A program made the position numbers and the translations under genes. From CALKZN01 sp050633585 (GTDB lineage: Bacteria; Pseudomonadota; Gammaproteobacteria; Arenicellales; Arenicellaceae): a stretch of 64,000 bases of DNA. The stretch's first letter is position 1. The number at the start of each line of letters is the position of its first letter. The stretch spans positions 1-64,000 of the forward strand of contig JBOEGT010000036.1 in assembly GCA_050633585.1 (NCBI GenBank), in the 5' to 3' direction. Under the pieces are notes generated by a model. It was not told the origin of the DNA and searched no databases. It saw only the letters and a program-made list of their open reading frames with translations. Below are positions 44,080 through 53,331 of the stretch, piece after piece.

Positions 44080-44349
44080 ATGCTAGTAGATCAATTAACA
44101 CAAGCCGTCACATTATTCGGTTTGGGCATGGGAACAGTATTTGTTTTGCTGACCCTTCTTATTACCTGCGTCAGTTTACTGTCTTCCGCCTGTTTAAAGT
44201 TTGAAACCAATCCAGTACATGCTGTGCCAAATATTGGTGCCGCAGCCACACCTCGAGTTGACCCGAGTCGTCAAAACAGCATGTCTGAGCAAGAAAAATC
44301 CATTGTGATTGCTGCCATACAAGCGCACCGTCAGGCCAAAGGCCTGTAA
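44080..44349 (+). CDS. oadG: Oxaloacetate decarboxylase gamma subunit
   Basis: 89 residues, one N-terminal membrane helix (about 10-38, GLGMGTVFVLLTLLITCVSLLSS), then a short polar tail ending EKSIVIAAIQAHRQAKG. Size and pattern fit OadG, the small assembly subunit of the Na+-pumping decarboxylase. The G-A-B gene order follows. Confidence 0.88.
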   Translation: MLVDQLTQAVTLFGLGMGTVFVLLTLLITCVSLLSSACLKFETNPVHAVPNIGAAATPRVDPSRQNSMSEQEKSIVIAAIQAHRQAKGL

Positions 44350-44425
44350 ATCTCTTGGCAGATACCCCGATATGCCATTCAATAGTTATAGTTACACAGT
44401 AACGAAATAAAACCGTTTTATTATT

Positions 44426-46207
44426 ATGAGCAAACTATTTATTAACGATGTAGTCCTGCGCGATGCGCACCAATCTCTTTTTGCAACGCGTCTTCGTTTA
44501 GACGATATGCTACCGATTGCTGAACAGTTAGATGATATTGGCTACTGGGCATTAGAAACTTGGGGTGGCGCAACATTTGACTCTTGCATACGTTTCTTGG
44601 GTGAAGATCCGTGGGTCCGTTTAAGAGAACTCAATAGTGTGCTTCAAAAAACACCGCAGATGATGCTGTTACGTGGTCAGAACTTATTGGGCTATCGCCA
44701 TTATGCGGACGATGTTGTTTATAAGTTTGTTGAGCGTGCGGCAGCAAATGGCATGGATGTGTTTCGAATTTTCGATGCCATGAACGACGTGCGTAACCTA
44801 GAGACAGCCATTAAAGCCGTTAAAGAAACGGGTAAACACGCGCAAGGTACCTTGTCTTATACGATCAGCGAAGTCCATTCGTTAAAGGGCTGGATCAGCA
44901 TGGCAAAGCAATTAGAAGACTTGGGTTGTGACTCTATTTGCATTAAAGACATGGCGGGTTTGTTGCAGCCGTATGTGGCCGAAAAACTCGTTAAAGGCAT
45001 TAAAAAAGTCTGTGATATCCCAGTTAATTTGCATGCGCATGCGACAACGGGTTTGAGCACAGCTACGTTAATGAAAGCGATTGATGCGGGTATTGATATA
45101 GTTGATACATCCATTTCAACCATGAGTTTAACCTATGGGCACACGCCGACAGAAACCATTGTTTCCATCATGGAAGGAAGCAAGCGAGATACAGGTTTGG
45201 ATTTAGCAGCATTTGAACCGATTGCCGACCACTTTCGTGAAGTGCGCAAGAAGTACTGGAAGTTTGAAGGTGAATTAAAAGGTGTTGATGCGCGTATTCT
45301 CAATGCACAGGTCCCTGGTGGCATGCTCACCAACATGGAAAATCAGCTAAAAGAGCAAGGCTTTGGCGATAAATTTGCAGAAGTGTTACAAGAAGTGCCA
45401 CGAGTGCGTGCTGACTTGGGGTATCTACCTTTGGTGACCCCCACCTCGCAAATTGTGGGCACTCAGGCAGTGTTGAATGTAGTGATGGGAGAACGCTACC
45501 AAAACATCACCAAGGAAACACGCGGTGTGTTGCTAGGTGAATATGGTGCGACACCAGCACCCGTTGATAAAGCATTGCAAGCGCGTGTTTTAGAGGACGG
45601 TGGTGAAGTCATCACGCATCGACCTGCAGATGGTATTGATCCTGAAATGGACACCATGATTGATGAGGTCAAACAGTTAGCGAAAGATGAAAGTTTTGAT
45701 CTGGCTGACAACGCTGAAGATGATGCATTGATTTATGCCTTATTCCAACAAATAGGTTTGAAATTTTTGAAGCATCGAAACGATCCATCAGCGTTTGAAC
45801 CTGTCCCGGTAGCGAAAAGTGACAGCATATCTGAAGGCCCAGAAACCTACACCGTCGAAGTAGATGGCAAGCAATTCAATGCGGTTGTCACTGATGGAGG
45901 CTCGGACATACAGGTAGGTGTTGCAGGTGCGCCAGTGGTGAATCCTGCCGCGGCGACAGAAGCGGTTGCGGTGGCCACAGTCAGCACAGGTGAAAGTGTG
46001 CCAATCACTGCTCCTCTAAGCGGTAATATTTTTAAAGTGATCGCACAACCCGGTCAAGCGGTTGAGGAAGGCGATGTCATTATCATCATGGAAGCCATGA
46101 AGATGGAGACTGAAGTGCGTTCCTCGAGCAAAGGTTTAGTCTCACAAATTCACGTGAAAGAAGGTGATGCTGTGACAGCCGGTCAAACGATTATCACGTT
46201 GGGTTAG
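44426..46207 (+). CDS. oadA: Oxaloacetate decarboxylase alpha subunit (biotin-dependent)
   Basis: 593 residues. Carboxyltransferase domain: VLRDAHQSLFATRLRLDDML, DAMNDVRNLE, CIKDMAGLL, LHAHATTGLS (metal His pair), PGGMLTNMENQL. The C-terminal biotinyl domain has EAMKMETEV (biotinylated Lys near residue 559). It transfers CO2 from oxaloacetate to biotin; OadB then releases CO2 and pumps Na+. Pyruvate carboxylase-type proteins are related, but the OadG and OadB neighbours decide the call. Confidence 0.96.
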   Translation: MSKLFINDVVLRDAHQSLFATRLRLDDMLPIAEQLDDIGYWALETWGGATFDSCIRFLGEDPWVRLRELNSVLQKTPQMMLLRGQNLLGYRHYADDVVYKFVERAAANGMDVFRIFDAMNDVRNLETAIKAVKETGKHAQGTLSYTISEVHSLKGWISMAKQLEDLGCDSICIKDMAGLLQPYVAEKLVKGIKKVCDIPVNLHAHATTGLSTATLMKAIDAGIDIVDTSISTMSLTYGHTPTETIVSIMEGSKRDTGLDLAAFEPIADHFREVRKKYWKFEGELKGVDARILNAQVPGGMLTNMENQLKEQGFGDKFAEVLQEVPRVRADLGYLPLVTPTSQIVGTQAVLNVVMGERYQNITKETRGVLLGEYGATPAPVDKALQARVLEDGGEVITHRPADGIDPEMDTMIDEVKQLAKDESFDLADNAEDDALIYALFQQIGLKFLKHRNDPSAFEPVPVAKSDSISEGPETYTVEVDGKQFNAVVTDGGSDIQVGVAGAPVVNPAAATEAVAVATVSTGESVPITAPLSGNIFKVIAQPGQAVEEGDVIIIMEAMKMETEVRSSSKGLVSQIHVKEGDAVTAGQTIITLG

Positions 46208-46278
46208 TCCTTTACTATTGAGATTCACACGATTCAGAACGACAGTTCTAGAACAGAAAAGATTACACGAGAATACAT

Positions 46279-47409
46279 ATGGAAGGCATTTTAAAACTCT
46301 GGGCGCAATCAGGTTTCGTTAACTGGGAACTCCCACAGCTAATCATGGTAGTTGTGGGTGTGGCCTTGATTTACCTGGCGATCAAAAAGAAATTTGAACC
46401 GCTACTCTTGTTGCCAATTGGCTTTGGCACCATTTTAAGTAATATTCCAATTGCTGGCATGGCCGAAGTGAATGGTTTGTTATACATGATCTACACAGTT
46501 GGCATTGAAACAGGTATTTTTCCCTTGCTCATTTTTATGGGTGTTGGCGCACTCACCGACTTCAGTGCATTGATCGCAAACCCACGAACTTTGTTGCTAG
46601 GTGCGGCTGCTCAAATTGGCATTTTCGCCACTTTAATTGGCGCGATTGCCTTAAATGCAGTGCCTGGCTTTGAGTTCAGCATGCAAGATGCGGCCGCCAT
46701 TGCCATTATTGGTGGTGCAGATGGTCCAACAGCGATTTTCCTTGCCAGTCGACTCGCACCAGAGCTTCTGGGTGCCATTGCGGTAGCGGCCTATTCTTAC
46801 ATGGCGCTGGTACCAATCATTCAACCGCCAATCATGCGCGCCTTGACCACACAAAAAGAGCGTGAGATTAAAATGGAGCAATTGCGTGAAGTGAGCAAAC
46901 TAGAGCAATTGTTGTTCCCGTTTGTCGTTTTAGCGGTGACAGCATTATTCATTCCTGCTTCACTGCCGCTAATCGGTATGCTGTGTTTCGGTAATATCTT
47001 GCGAGTGAGTGGTGTAGTAGAACGTTTAAGCAATGCCGCTCAAAACGAAATCATGAACACGGTCACCATTTTTCTTGGCTTAGCGGTCGGCTCAAAGATG
47101 TCAGCTGACAAATTTTTGAACGTTGAAACTTTAGGTATTTTAGGACTTGGCGCTGTCGCATTCTGTGTCGGAACCGCCTGTGGTGTGATGATGGCAAAAG
47201 TGTTGAATAAATTTTCGAAAAATCCAATCAACCCACTCATTGGTGCAGCGGGTGTTTCAGCTGTGCCGATGGCCGCACGAGTCGCTAATAAAGTGGGCTT
47301 AGAAGCGAACCCGCACAATTTTTTGTTGATGCATGCGATTGGGCCAAACCTTGCTGGCGTGATAGGCTCAGCAGTAGCGGCAGGTATCTTACTGTCGGTG
47401 CTTGGATAA
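46279..47409 (+). CDS. oadB: Oxaloacetate decarboxylase beta subunit (Na+ pump)
   Basis: 376 residues, about nine membrane segments. Family motifs: GVGALTDFSALIANPRTLLLGAAAQIGIF, AAAIAIIGGADGPTAIFLASRLAPELLG, and NPLIGAAGVSAVPMAARVANKVG with the Na+-linked Asp in GGADGPT. It decarboxylates carboxybiotin and exports Na+. Regenerating the Na+ gradient would support the Na+-driven TRAP systems of this island (inference). A strong terminator follows. Confidence 0.96.
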   Translation: MEGILKLWAQSGFVNWELPQLIMVVVGVALIYLAIKKKFEPLLLLPIGFGTILSNIPIAGMAEVNGLLYMIYTVGIETGIFPLLIFMGVGALTDFSALIANPRTLLLGAAAQIGIFATLIGAIALNAVPGFEFSMQDAAAIAIIGGADGPTAIFLASRLAPELLGAIAVAAYSYMALVPIIQPPIMRALTTQKEREIKMEQLREVSKLEQLLFPFVVLAVTALFIPASLPLIGMLCFGNILRVSGVVERLSNAAQNEIMNTVTIFLGLAVGSKMSADKFLNVETLGILGLGAVAFCVGTACGVMMAKVLNKFSKNPINPLIGAAGVSAVPMAARVANKVGLEANPHNFLLMHAIGPNLAGVIGSAVAAGILLSVLG

Positions 47410-47432
47410 GCTTCTGCCTTAAAATATCATTG

Positions 47433-47462
47433 AAAACGCGGCCTTGTATGCCGCGTTTTTTT
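47433..47462 (+). terminator. Rho-independent terminator after oadB
   Basis: Stem AAAACGCGGC / GCCGCGTTTT, 7-base loop and a run of seven Ts. Ends the oad operon. Confidence 0.9.
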
Positions 47463-47500
47463 GTAGCGTGAATAGATCATTTATAGATAAATAGGGCATT

Positions 47501-48028
47501 ATGAAACCGTTTAAGTTAATTGAAAACCTTAGCATTGTGGTTGCTATATTAGCCTTTGGCATCATGTCAGGGTTTTTCTGGACTTACACATTTAATGTCA
47601 ATTTGGCTATGTTAAATGTCGATGGTCAAACGTATGCGCAGATGCAGTCACTCTTCAATGAAAATGTTCGCCATTCTATGTTTTTTATCTTTTTCTTTGG
47701 AGGCGGGGCATTTTCATTGCTAGCCTTAGTGATCAATTTTCGGCATATTAAACATGCTAGTTTTTGGCTATTAGCAATTGCCGTTTTGATCTACATTTTA
47801 GGGGTAATTTTTTTTACTGCTCAAGTTAATTTACCTCTCAATGAATATACCGAGTCATGGGACCCTGATAGCTTGCCAGCTGACTGGACAACGACTAGAA
47901 ACGCGTGGAATCACGCCAATGCGATACGCGTTGCGACATCATTTACCTCTTTCGTTTTATGCGTATTAGCGTTATGCATTAGGTGTAGTCATGCACCCAA
48001 TGAAAATCAAGTTGATAGCAATAATTGA
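47501..48028 (+). CDS. DUF1772 (anthrone oxygenase-like) membrane protein
   Basis: 175 residues, four membrane helices. The family motif is clear: VNLPLNEYTESWDPDSLPADW followed by R..WN.ANAIRVATSF near residues 112-150. Members include fungal anthrone oxygenase-like proteins, but bacterial ones are uncharacterised. It stands alone between the oad terminator and an SPFH gene. Confidence 0.82.
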   Translation: MKPFKLIENLSIVVAILAFGIMSGFFWTYTFNVNLAMLNVDGQTYAQMQSLFNENVRHSMFFIFFFGGGAFSLLALVINFRHIKHASFWLLAIAVLIYILGVIFFTAQVNLPLNEYTESWDPDSLPADWTTTRNAWNHANAIRVATSFTSFVLCVLALCIRCSHAPNENQVDSNN

Positions 48029-48091
48029 TTGTTAAAACTTTGGTAATTACGGTACATTTAAGGTCTACATTTTATATTTCAGGAGAAGAAG

Positions 48092-49543
48092 ATGTCATCA
48101 ATTGGATCGATTATATTGCTAGCAGGTATCGCGTGGTTTTTATTTACTGTAGTGATCAAATTTTCTAGTAATGAAAAACTCACAATCATTAAAAACAAAC
48201 TGAATAATTTAAGGGTTTTAGCATTTCCCGCTATCGTTATTGGTTCTTTACTCATGCTATTTGGTAATAGCATTTTTTATGCAGAACCGGGCTATATATA
48301 TCATGTTAGAACCGTCACAGGTGCTGAAAAAGTAGTGTCTAGTGTTGGGTATAAATTTTACCCATTTGGACGCTGGAACTCTTGGAAAAGAGAGATGACA
48401 GTTCAAGCGGTTGCTAGCCGAGTTGATCTTAAGCAATACAGTGGTGATCAAGTGAACGCTGAGAGTGAATCTTCATCTACCAGTGCCTCTTTGCAACCGA
48501 TTCGCCTTATGTTCTTAGACAATGTTGACGCCTTAAGTGATGCGACGGTTAGGTTTAGGATCCCTGCCGACGAAGAATCTTTTCTCAAAATGGCTCATGG
48601 CTATAGAACGCCAGAAAATTTACTACGAACGGCTTTGATTCCGGCGTTTAAAGAAACCTTGCAAGCAACGGCTTCTTTGATGTCGGCGGAAGCCTATTAT
48701 TCCGGTGGACGAACAGAATTCAACAATGAATTTGAAAATCAAATGAGCGATGGTATTTATATTGTTCGACGAGAAGAACAGAAAGTATCATCGATGGAAA
48801 TTGCGAATAGTTCGGCAAATGCCGCCTTAGGTGCGGAGCAAGAAAACTTTGGCAATCAATCTAAAACAGAGTTTAAAGTTACGAAACAAGAAGATAGCTC
48901 GGGTAAATTGTTACGCAATTCTCAGAAGTTTGCGAACTTTGGAATCGTTGTTGTGGATGCTCGGGTGACGGACATGAACCCAAATAAAGCTTTTTTACAG
49001 CGTATGACTCTGAAACAAAAAGCCTCTGCTGATAGAGCGATTGCGAGAGAGCAACGTATTCAGGAACAAGAGCAGCGGCTTTTAGCTATTTCAAAAGGTG
49101 AACGAGAAGTGGCTGAACGTCAAGCGGCAGCAAAGGTTATTCAAATTGAAAAAACAACGGATGCGGAAACGACAAAGCAACTAGCAATTACCAAGGCGAA
49201 CCAACAGAAAGAGCAAGCTCAAATCGATAAGGAAACATCTCAAATTAAACTTGAGCAAGCCGCTATCGATGCGGAACGGATTAAAACGTTAGCCGATGCG
49301 GAAGCGCATAAGAAAAAAGTGTTGATTGAGGCGGACAACGCCTTGCAACCAAAGCTTGAAGCGGAAGTGCAGATTCAGAAAATGTGGGCTGATGCTTATG
49401 CGAAACGACAAGTGCCTCAATATGTTTTTGGCGACAATGATACAACTCCAAAAGGCGGAGATTCCGAAACAGCTACTTTTATGAAGCTAATGACATTACA
49501 GGCCGCTAAAAATTTAAATTACAACCGCGAAGTGAAGAAATAG
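48092..49543 (+). CDS. SPFH/band-7 domain membrane protein
   Basis: 483 residues. Two membrane helices near residues 4-24 and 44-62, then an SPFH-like domain (about 65-300; EPGYIYHVRTVTGAEKV, LSDATVRFRIP) and a long Ala/Glu/Lys/Gln coiled coil (about 325-430; ISKGEREVAERQAAAKVIQIEK). The architecture is flotillin/prohibitin-like, and such proteins assemble oligomeric cages in the inner membrane. AGGAGAAGAAG precedes the ATG. It is not similar to the slipin at 62084 beyond the domain type. Partners unknown. Confidence 0.82.
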   Translation: MSSIGSIILLAGIAWFLFTVVIKFSSNEKLTIIKNKLNNLRVLAFPAIVIGSLLMLFGNSIFYAEPGYIYHVRTVTGAEKVVSSVGYKFYPFGRWNSWKREMTVQAVASRVDLKQYSGDQVNAESESSSTSASLQPIRLMFLDNVDALSDATVRFRIPADEESFLKMAHGYRTPENLLRTALIPAFKETLQATASLMSAEAYYSGGRTEFNNEFENQMSDGIYIVRREEQKVSSMEIANSSANAALGAEQENFGNQSKTEFKVTKQEDSSGKLLRNSQKFANFGIVVVDARVTDMNPNKAFLQRMTLKQKASADRAIAREQRIQEQEQRLLAISKGEREVAERQAAAKVIQIEKTTDAETTKQLAITKANQQKEQAQIDKETSQIKLEQAAIDAERIKTLADAEAHKKKVLIEADNALQPKLEAEVQIQKMWADAYAKRQVPQYVFGDNDTTPKGGDSETATFMKLMTLQAAKNLNYNREVKK

Positions 49544-49725
49544 CGATAGCAAACACTGCGATAGCTTTGAAGACTTGAGTAAATTCTTCGAAGCGTCCAG
49601 TGTGGTTTCAGGTTCTCTGCTTTGTGATTAAATCCTTCTGCTAGCAGAGAGCGAAGCTAGATGTAAACGGTTTTATAATTGTGTCACGAACTGATAGCCT
49701 ATGAAGGTCCAAACTAGGTCGATAG

Positions 49726-50136
49726 GTGAACAAAGTGGCAAACAATATTAAAACAGGCGTTGCTGGCATGGTCGCTGCTGCCCGAAAACAGATTTTGGAA
49801 ATCGATGCTGAGGATGTTTTTGCTCAGTTAGACCATGATGGTGTTTTGGTGGTTGATATTCGAGACATTCGTGAACGACAGCGTGATGGCTTTATTCCAG
49901 GTAGTTTTCATTGTCCTCGAGGTATGGCGGAATTTTGGGTTGATCCTGATAGCCCATATTACAAACCCGTATTTAGTGAAGAAAAGACGTTTATTTTCCA
50001 TTGTGCGTCAGGTTGGCGCTCGGCATTGACGGTGCAAACTTTGCAAGGCATGGGGATGACAGGTATTGCCCATATGACGCATGGGTTTGGGTCATGGAAA
50101 AAAATGGGTGGACCAATTAGTTTTCCAAAAAAATAA
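49726..50136 (+). CDS. Rhodanese-like domain protein
   Basis: 136 residues from a GTG at 49726; a second GTG at 49735 has a better-spaced AGGTGA and may be the real start. One rhodanese domain: VLVVDIRDIRERQRDGFIPGSFHCPRG, active-site loop HCASGWRSAL with catalytic Cys, and the end MTHGFGSWKKMGGP. Single-domain rhodaneses move sulfane sulfur or detoxify cyanide; the substrate here is unknown. The 182-base gap before it contains two imperfect hairpins (about 49565-49595 and 49614-49650) without T-runs. Confidence 0.88.
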   Translation: MNKVANNIKTGVAGMVAAARKQILEIDAEDVFAQLDHDGVLVVDIRDIRERQRDGFIPGSFHCPRGMAEFWVDPDSPYYKPVFSEEKTFIFHCASGWRSALTVQTLQGMGMTGIAHMTHGFGSWKKMGGPISFPKK

Positions 50137-50217
50137 TAGTCACATGGAGATAGCTGCCCAATATTTTTTGTCTTGAACGCTAACAGGTACGTATCTTTAT
50201 CGCATATTTTTTCCCTG

Positions 50218-50565
50218 TTAAAGGGCTTTCATATGTTTTAAATTTTGTTTGAATTCTTTCAAAAGTTCTTTTTGTGGAAGCGAGTATTGATTCGCATAGC
50301 CATTTAATATTTTTCTAGCTTTTGCGACTTTTATTAAACCGAATATGCTGGAACCTAAGACGAGGCAAATGAAGACAGCGAATCCGCCTATTAATGAAGC
50401 TAAGCTTCCTTCGCCTTGGCTATGTTTGAGCAAGGAAAATGCACCGAACGCAATGCCGCCTGTCATAAAACCTAGCGTGATGAATGGGTTTGGCCACTTT
50501 TGATGCACCGTCTTAATTTCATCATGGGAAAGCTTGGATAAGTGCAGTGTGCTATCGATAGACAT
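50218..50565 (-). CDS. Small membrane protein of unknown function
   Basis: 115 residues from the ATG at 50565, chosen because AAGGAG precedes it; the frame is open further upstream but without a ribosome site. Two membrane helices (about 30-47 and 60-82) sit between a charged N-terminus and a Lys-rich tail. No family recognised. It stands alone. Confidence 0.65.
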   Translation of the reverse strand: MSIDSTLHLSKLSHDEIKTVHQKWPNPFITLGFMTGGIAFGAFSLLKHSQGEGSLASLIGGFAVFICLVLGSSIFGLIKVAKARKILNGYANQYSLPQKELLKEFKQNLKHMKAL

Positions 50566-50763
50566 GGGTACTCCTTGTGCAATGAATGAATTGATTTCTC
50601 GTATTCTATGCGAGCGAGTTTTGCATTCATGTTGCATGACTAAAAATTATTGATTCCTGTGTGTGGTCAATGTTTATCGAGTTAAGCAGAATCATCAATA
50701 TACATGCGGGATAAGTGTTAATCTTCGCTGACACAAGATATAGGCATTCATCACAATAAGCTC

Positions 50764-51102
50764 ATGGCAAATAGTAAAAAATATAGTTATCAAATTGAAC
50801 AAGTAAAGGCGCTTTGGACGGCTCAGATCATCCGAAAAGCCAGCTCAAAATTACTGGTCGTTAGCAAGGAAAAAGAAGGGTTTGCCACAGAATCAGAAGC
50901 TAAAGAGTGGGCGGAAAAAAATTTGGCAGAGTTTACTGCCACATTGAGTTCTAGTAACCAACGCCATGGCGAACAACGTAAAGCAAATGAAGAAGGACGC
51001 CGTCAACGATCGGTTCGCCGTTCAGAGAAAACACAACTCGAAAAGCAACAAGCGGCGGAGCAAGCACTGAGCGAGGCCGAGGATAATCGTTCCGTCGACT
51101 AA
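50764..51102 (+). CDS. DUF3622 protein
   Basis: 112 residues. The N-terminal block SKKYSYQIEQVKALWTAQIIRKASSKLLVVSKEKEGFATESEAKEWAEKNLAEF is the DUF3622 pattern seen in Vibrio-type genomes. The second half is Glu/Arg/Gln-rich and probably helical or disordered. Soluble; function unknown. Confidence 0.8.
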   Translation: MANSKKYSYQIEQVKALWTAQIIRKASSKLLVVSKEKEGFATESEAKEWAEKNLAEFTATLSSSNQRHGEQRKANEEGRRQRSVRRSEKTQLEKQQAAEQALSEAEDNRSVD

Positions 51103-51194
51103 GGGTATGGTGTCGTCATCACATGTTGAAATGTGCGACTATTAATCCAATGACAATGGTATCGGGTATCAGAGAAGAGTGACTGATGAGTGCC

Positions 51195-51506
51195 TTATTG
51201 CGCGCTAAATTTTTGTGGGCGTAGCACTTCAATATCGCTAGTAAAAGCTACCATGCCATAGTTTTCGTAGTAGGTGCGCTGTAAATGTTTGGTGAAGTGA
51301 TCGGCAAAGCTGCTATCGCAGATAATCTCTACTCGAATATTTGAGTTTGCTTCCCAAGAACCGGCTCGTGCACCACTGCTGCCTTTGCCCTTCGCATTGC
51401 TAATGGTGTACCCCATTGCGCCGTGTTCTTCAATGTCGTCTATCAATCGAGATTCTAAGATTGATTCCGTGTAAATAGTAATCAGTTTTGTGTTTTCGTT
51501 TTTCAT
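51195..51506 (-). CDS. sbtB: PII-like protein, SbtB type
   Basis: 103 residues with a PII-type ferredoxin-like fold: KLITIYTESILESRLIDDIEEHGAMGYTISNAKGKGSSGARAGSWEANSNIRVEIICDS, the T-loop region being GKGSSGARAGSW. It lacks the Tyr of classical GlnB. Its gene starts 12 bases after sbtA, the same pairing as cyanobacterial sbtA-sbtB, where SbtB binds adenine nucleotides and blocks SbtA. Confidence 0.85.
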   Translation of the reverse strand: MKNENTKLITIYTESILESRLIDDIEEHGAMGYTISNAKGKGSSGARAGSWEANSNIRVEIICDSSFADHFTKHLQRTYYENYGMVAFTSDIEVLRPQKFSAQ

Positions 51507-51518
51507 GAGCGATACCTT

Positions 51519-52472
51519 TTATGAGAACAGGCTATGTGCATATTGAGAAAAGGCATGATAAACCGGAATGCCTAAAATGATATTAAACGGAAAGGTGATG
51601 CCAAGTGAAGCGCTTAATGACAAGGTTGGGTTTGCCTCTGGCACAGAGATTCGCATGGCAGCTGGAACGGCAATGTAAGAGGCGCTAGCAAACAAGGTGG
51701 CTAAAATAGCAGTTCCACCAATGGATAAATCTAAAATAACACCGACCATTGACCCTATTGCGCCAAAGCCAAGAGGCGTCAGGATGCCAAATAAGAATAG
51801 AAAAATGCCATAACGTTTTAAACTGTTCAATTGAGTGGCTGTGATTAAGCCCATTTCGAGCAAAAATAATGCTAAAACACCTTTAAATAGGTCAAAAAAT
51901 AAAGGTGAAATTGATTCAACACCGCTAGGGCCGCTGACCCAACCAATCAGCAATCCTCCAACTAATAACATGACACCACGGCCGAGCATGACTTCATGCA
52001 TGACATTCGACCACTGTGTTTCTTTCGCTAAGCCTTTGGAAAGCACAATGCCGACCAAAATGGCAGGTATTTCTAACAAGACAACAAACAATGCCATGTG
52101 TTCTTCAAACACAATGTTACGAGTGTTCATATAAGCGACGGCTACTGCAAAGGTGCCCACACTAACGGAACCATAATGTGCGGCGATGGAAGCCGAGTCT
52201 GCACGATTAAACCGACCAATATGGCGTAACACTGGAAAAATGATAAATGGCAATACAAAGCCCATGCTGACAATGACAACAATTTGTGGCAATAAAATGC
52301 CAAAGGGTTGCTTGGCCAGTTCAATGCCTCCCTTCAATCCGATGGTAAGCAAAAGTAGCATGGAGATTAAGTCGTAAATTTGGCTGGGTAAGCGCAACTC
52401 AGACTTCATGACACCTGCAAATAGCCCAAATAAAAAGAACCAAATGACGGGATCAATGGCATTAAGAGACAT
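51519..52472 (-). CDS. sbtA: SbtA-family Na+-dependent bicarbonate transporter
   Basis: 317 residues, about ten membrane segments in two inverted repeats. Family features: AGVMKSELRLPSQIYDLISMLLLLTIGLKGGIEL, ADSASIAAHYGSVSVGTFAVAVAYM, LFLLEMGLITATQL, ASYIAVPAAMRISVPEANPTLSLSASLGITFPFNI. SbtA imports HCO3- with Na+. Outside carbon fixation it may feed carboxylases or other enzymes. The partner sbtB is directly downstream. Confidence 0.9.
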   Translation of the reverse strand: MSLNAIDPVIWFFLFGLFAGVMKSELRLPSQIYDLISMLLLLTIGLKGGIELAKQPFGILLPQIVVIVSMGFVLPFIIFPVLRHIGRFNRADSASIAAHYGSVSVGTFAVAVAYMNTRNIVFEEHMALFVVLLEIPAILVGIVLSKGLAKETQWSNVMHEVMLGRGVMLLVGGLLIGWVSGPSGVESISPLFFDLFKGVLALFLLEMGLITATQLNSLKRYGIFLFLFGILTPLGFGAIGSMVGVILDLSIGGTAILATLFASASYIAVPAAMRISVPEANPTLSLSASLGITFPFNIILGIPVYHAFSQYAHSLFS

Positions 52473-52502
52473 AGTTAAACCTGTATTATCGTGACATAAA
52501 TG

Positions 52503-52528
52503 AAAGGCTCAACCACCGTTGAGCCTTT
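52503..52528 (-). terminator. Hairpin between the DUF533 gene and sbtA
   Basis: Stem AAAGGCTCAAC / GTTGAGCCTTT with a 4-base loop, symmetric and usable in both directions. It follows the DUF533 stop on the minus strand with a modest T-rich tail. Confidence 0.6.
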
Positions 52529-52562
52529 TAAAACGTGATGAACTATAAATCGTATCGATTCA

Positions 52563-53294
52563 TTAAGCTGCTACGCCTTGATCAGCTTGTTGCTCTAGGT
52601 AAGCAGGAAAACCTTTGGGAAGTTCTAAAGCAATAGCAAGGTCATTCAGAAATGCGCGTTCGCTTTGCTCGTCGACTTCGATGGCTAAGTATGCCGACAA
52701 ATAAACTTCAGGTTTGTGCTCTTCATGCTCAATCGCATTGACGATGTCTTGGATGCTTATTTCTTGTGTCATTAAATCGAAAATAGCGGCTTTTTCATCG
52801 GAGCTAAGGTCCAACTTTCCAATCGCGTCAAATAAGTGTTTCTGTTCGAGTGCATCGATATGCCCATCAGCCTTAGAAGCAGCAATCATTGCCATGATGA
52901 GGGTCATATGCAAGGGCGTTGAAGCCGTTTCTGGTTCAGCTGGAGTATTGAGAGTTATCTGACTTATTTCTTGCTCAGTCACTGCTTGAGTTTGCCCCAT
53001 TGCTTTGTTTTTTTGCCAATTATCATACGCTTTGTAGGCGAGTCCACCTAGCACAGCTGTGCCGCCAACTTTGGCAACACCTGCGGCCATTTTTCGAGCG
53101 GATTTACTGCTCATTAATAAAGCCATGACGCCACCCGCGGCTGCACCTCCGGCTAAGCCTCCTGGAAAAAAGCTACTCAGAGAATCTAGTAGATTCCCTT
53201 GTGTATTCTCAGAAGAGTTATTGACTTGATTGTGACTGGGTTGATCTTGATTGTTGCTTTGAGAAAGACTAGAAAGTAAATTTTGAATATTCAT
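52563..53294 (-). CDS. DUF533 (YebE-type) inner-membrane protein
   Basis: 243 residues. Polar Gln/Asn/Ser-rich N-terminus, then a Gly/Ala-rich segment FFPGGLAGGAAAGGVMALLMSSKSARKMAAGVAKVGGTAVLGGLAYKAYDNW, and a C-terminal TerB-like helical domain (AASKADGHIDALEQKHLFDAI). This is the YebE/DUF533 family with unknown function. It is 37 bases downstream of the HPF-like gene, so both are likely on one transcript. Confidence 0.85.
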   Translation of the reverse strand: MNIQNLLSSLSQSNNQDQPSHNQVNNSSENTQGNLLDSLSSFFPGGLAGGAAAGGVMALLMSSKSARKMAAGVAKVGGTAVLGGLAYKAYDNWQKNKAMGQTQAVTEQEISQITLNTPAEPETASTPLHMTLIMAMIAASKADGHIDALEQKHLFDAIGKLDLSSDEKAAIFDLMTQEISIQDIVNAIEHEEHKPEVYLSAYLAIEVDEQSERAFLNDLAIALELPKGFPAYLEQQADQGVAA

Positions 53295-53331
53295 ATTAGT
53301 GACCTAGTTTATTAGCGTTGTGATCAAAAAA

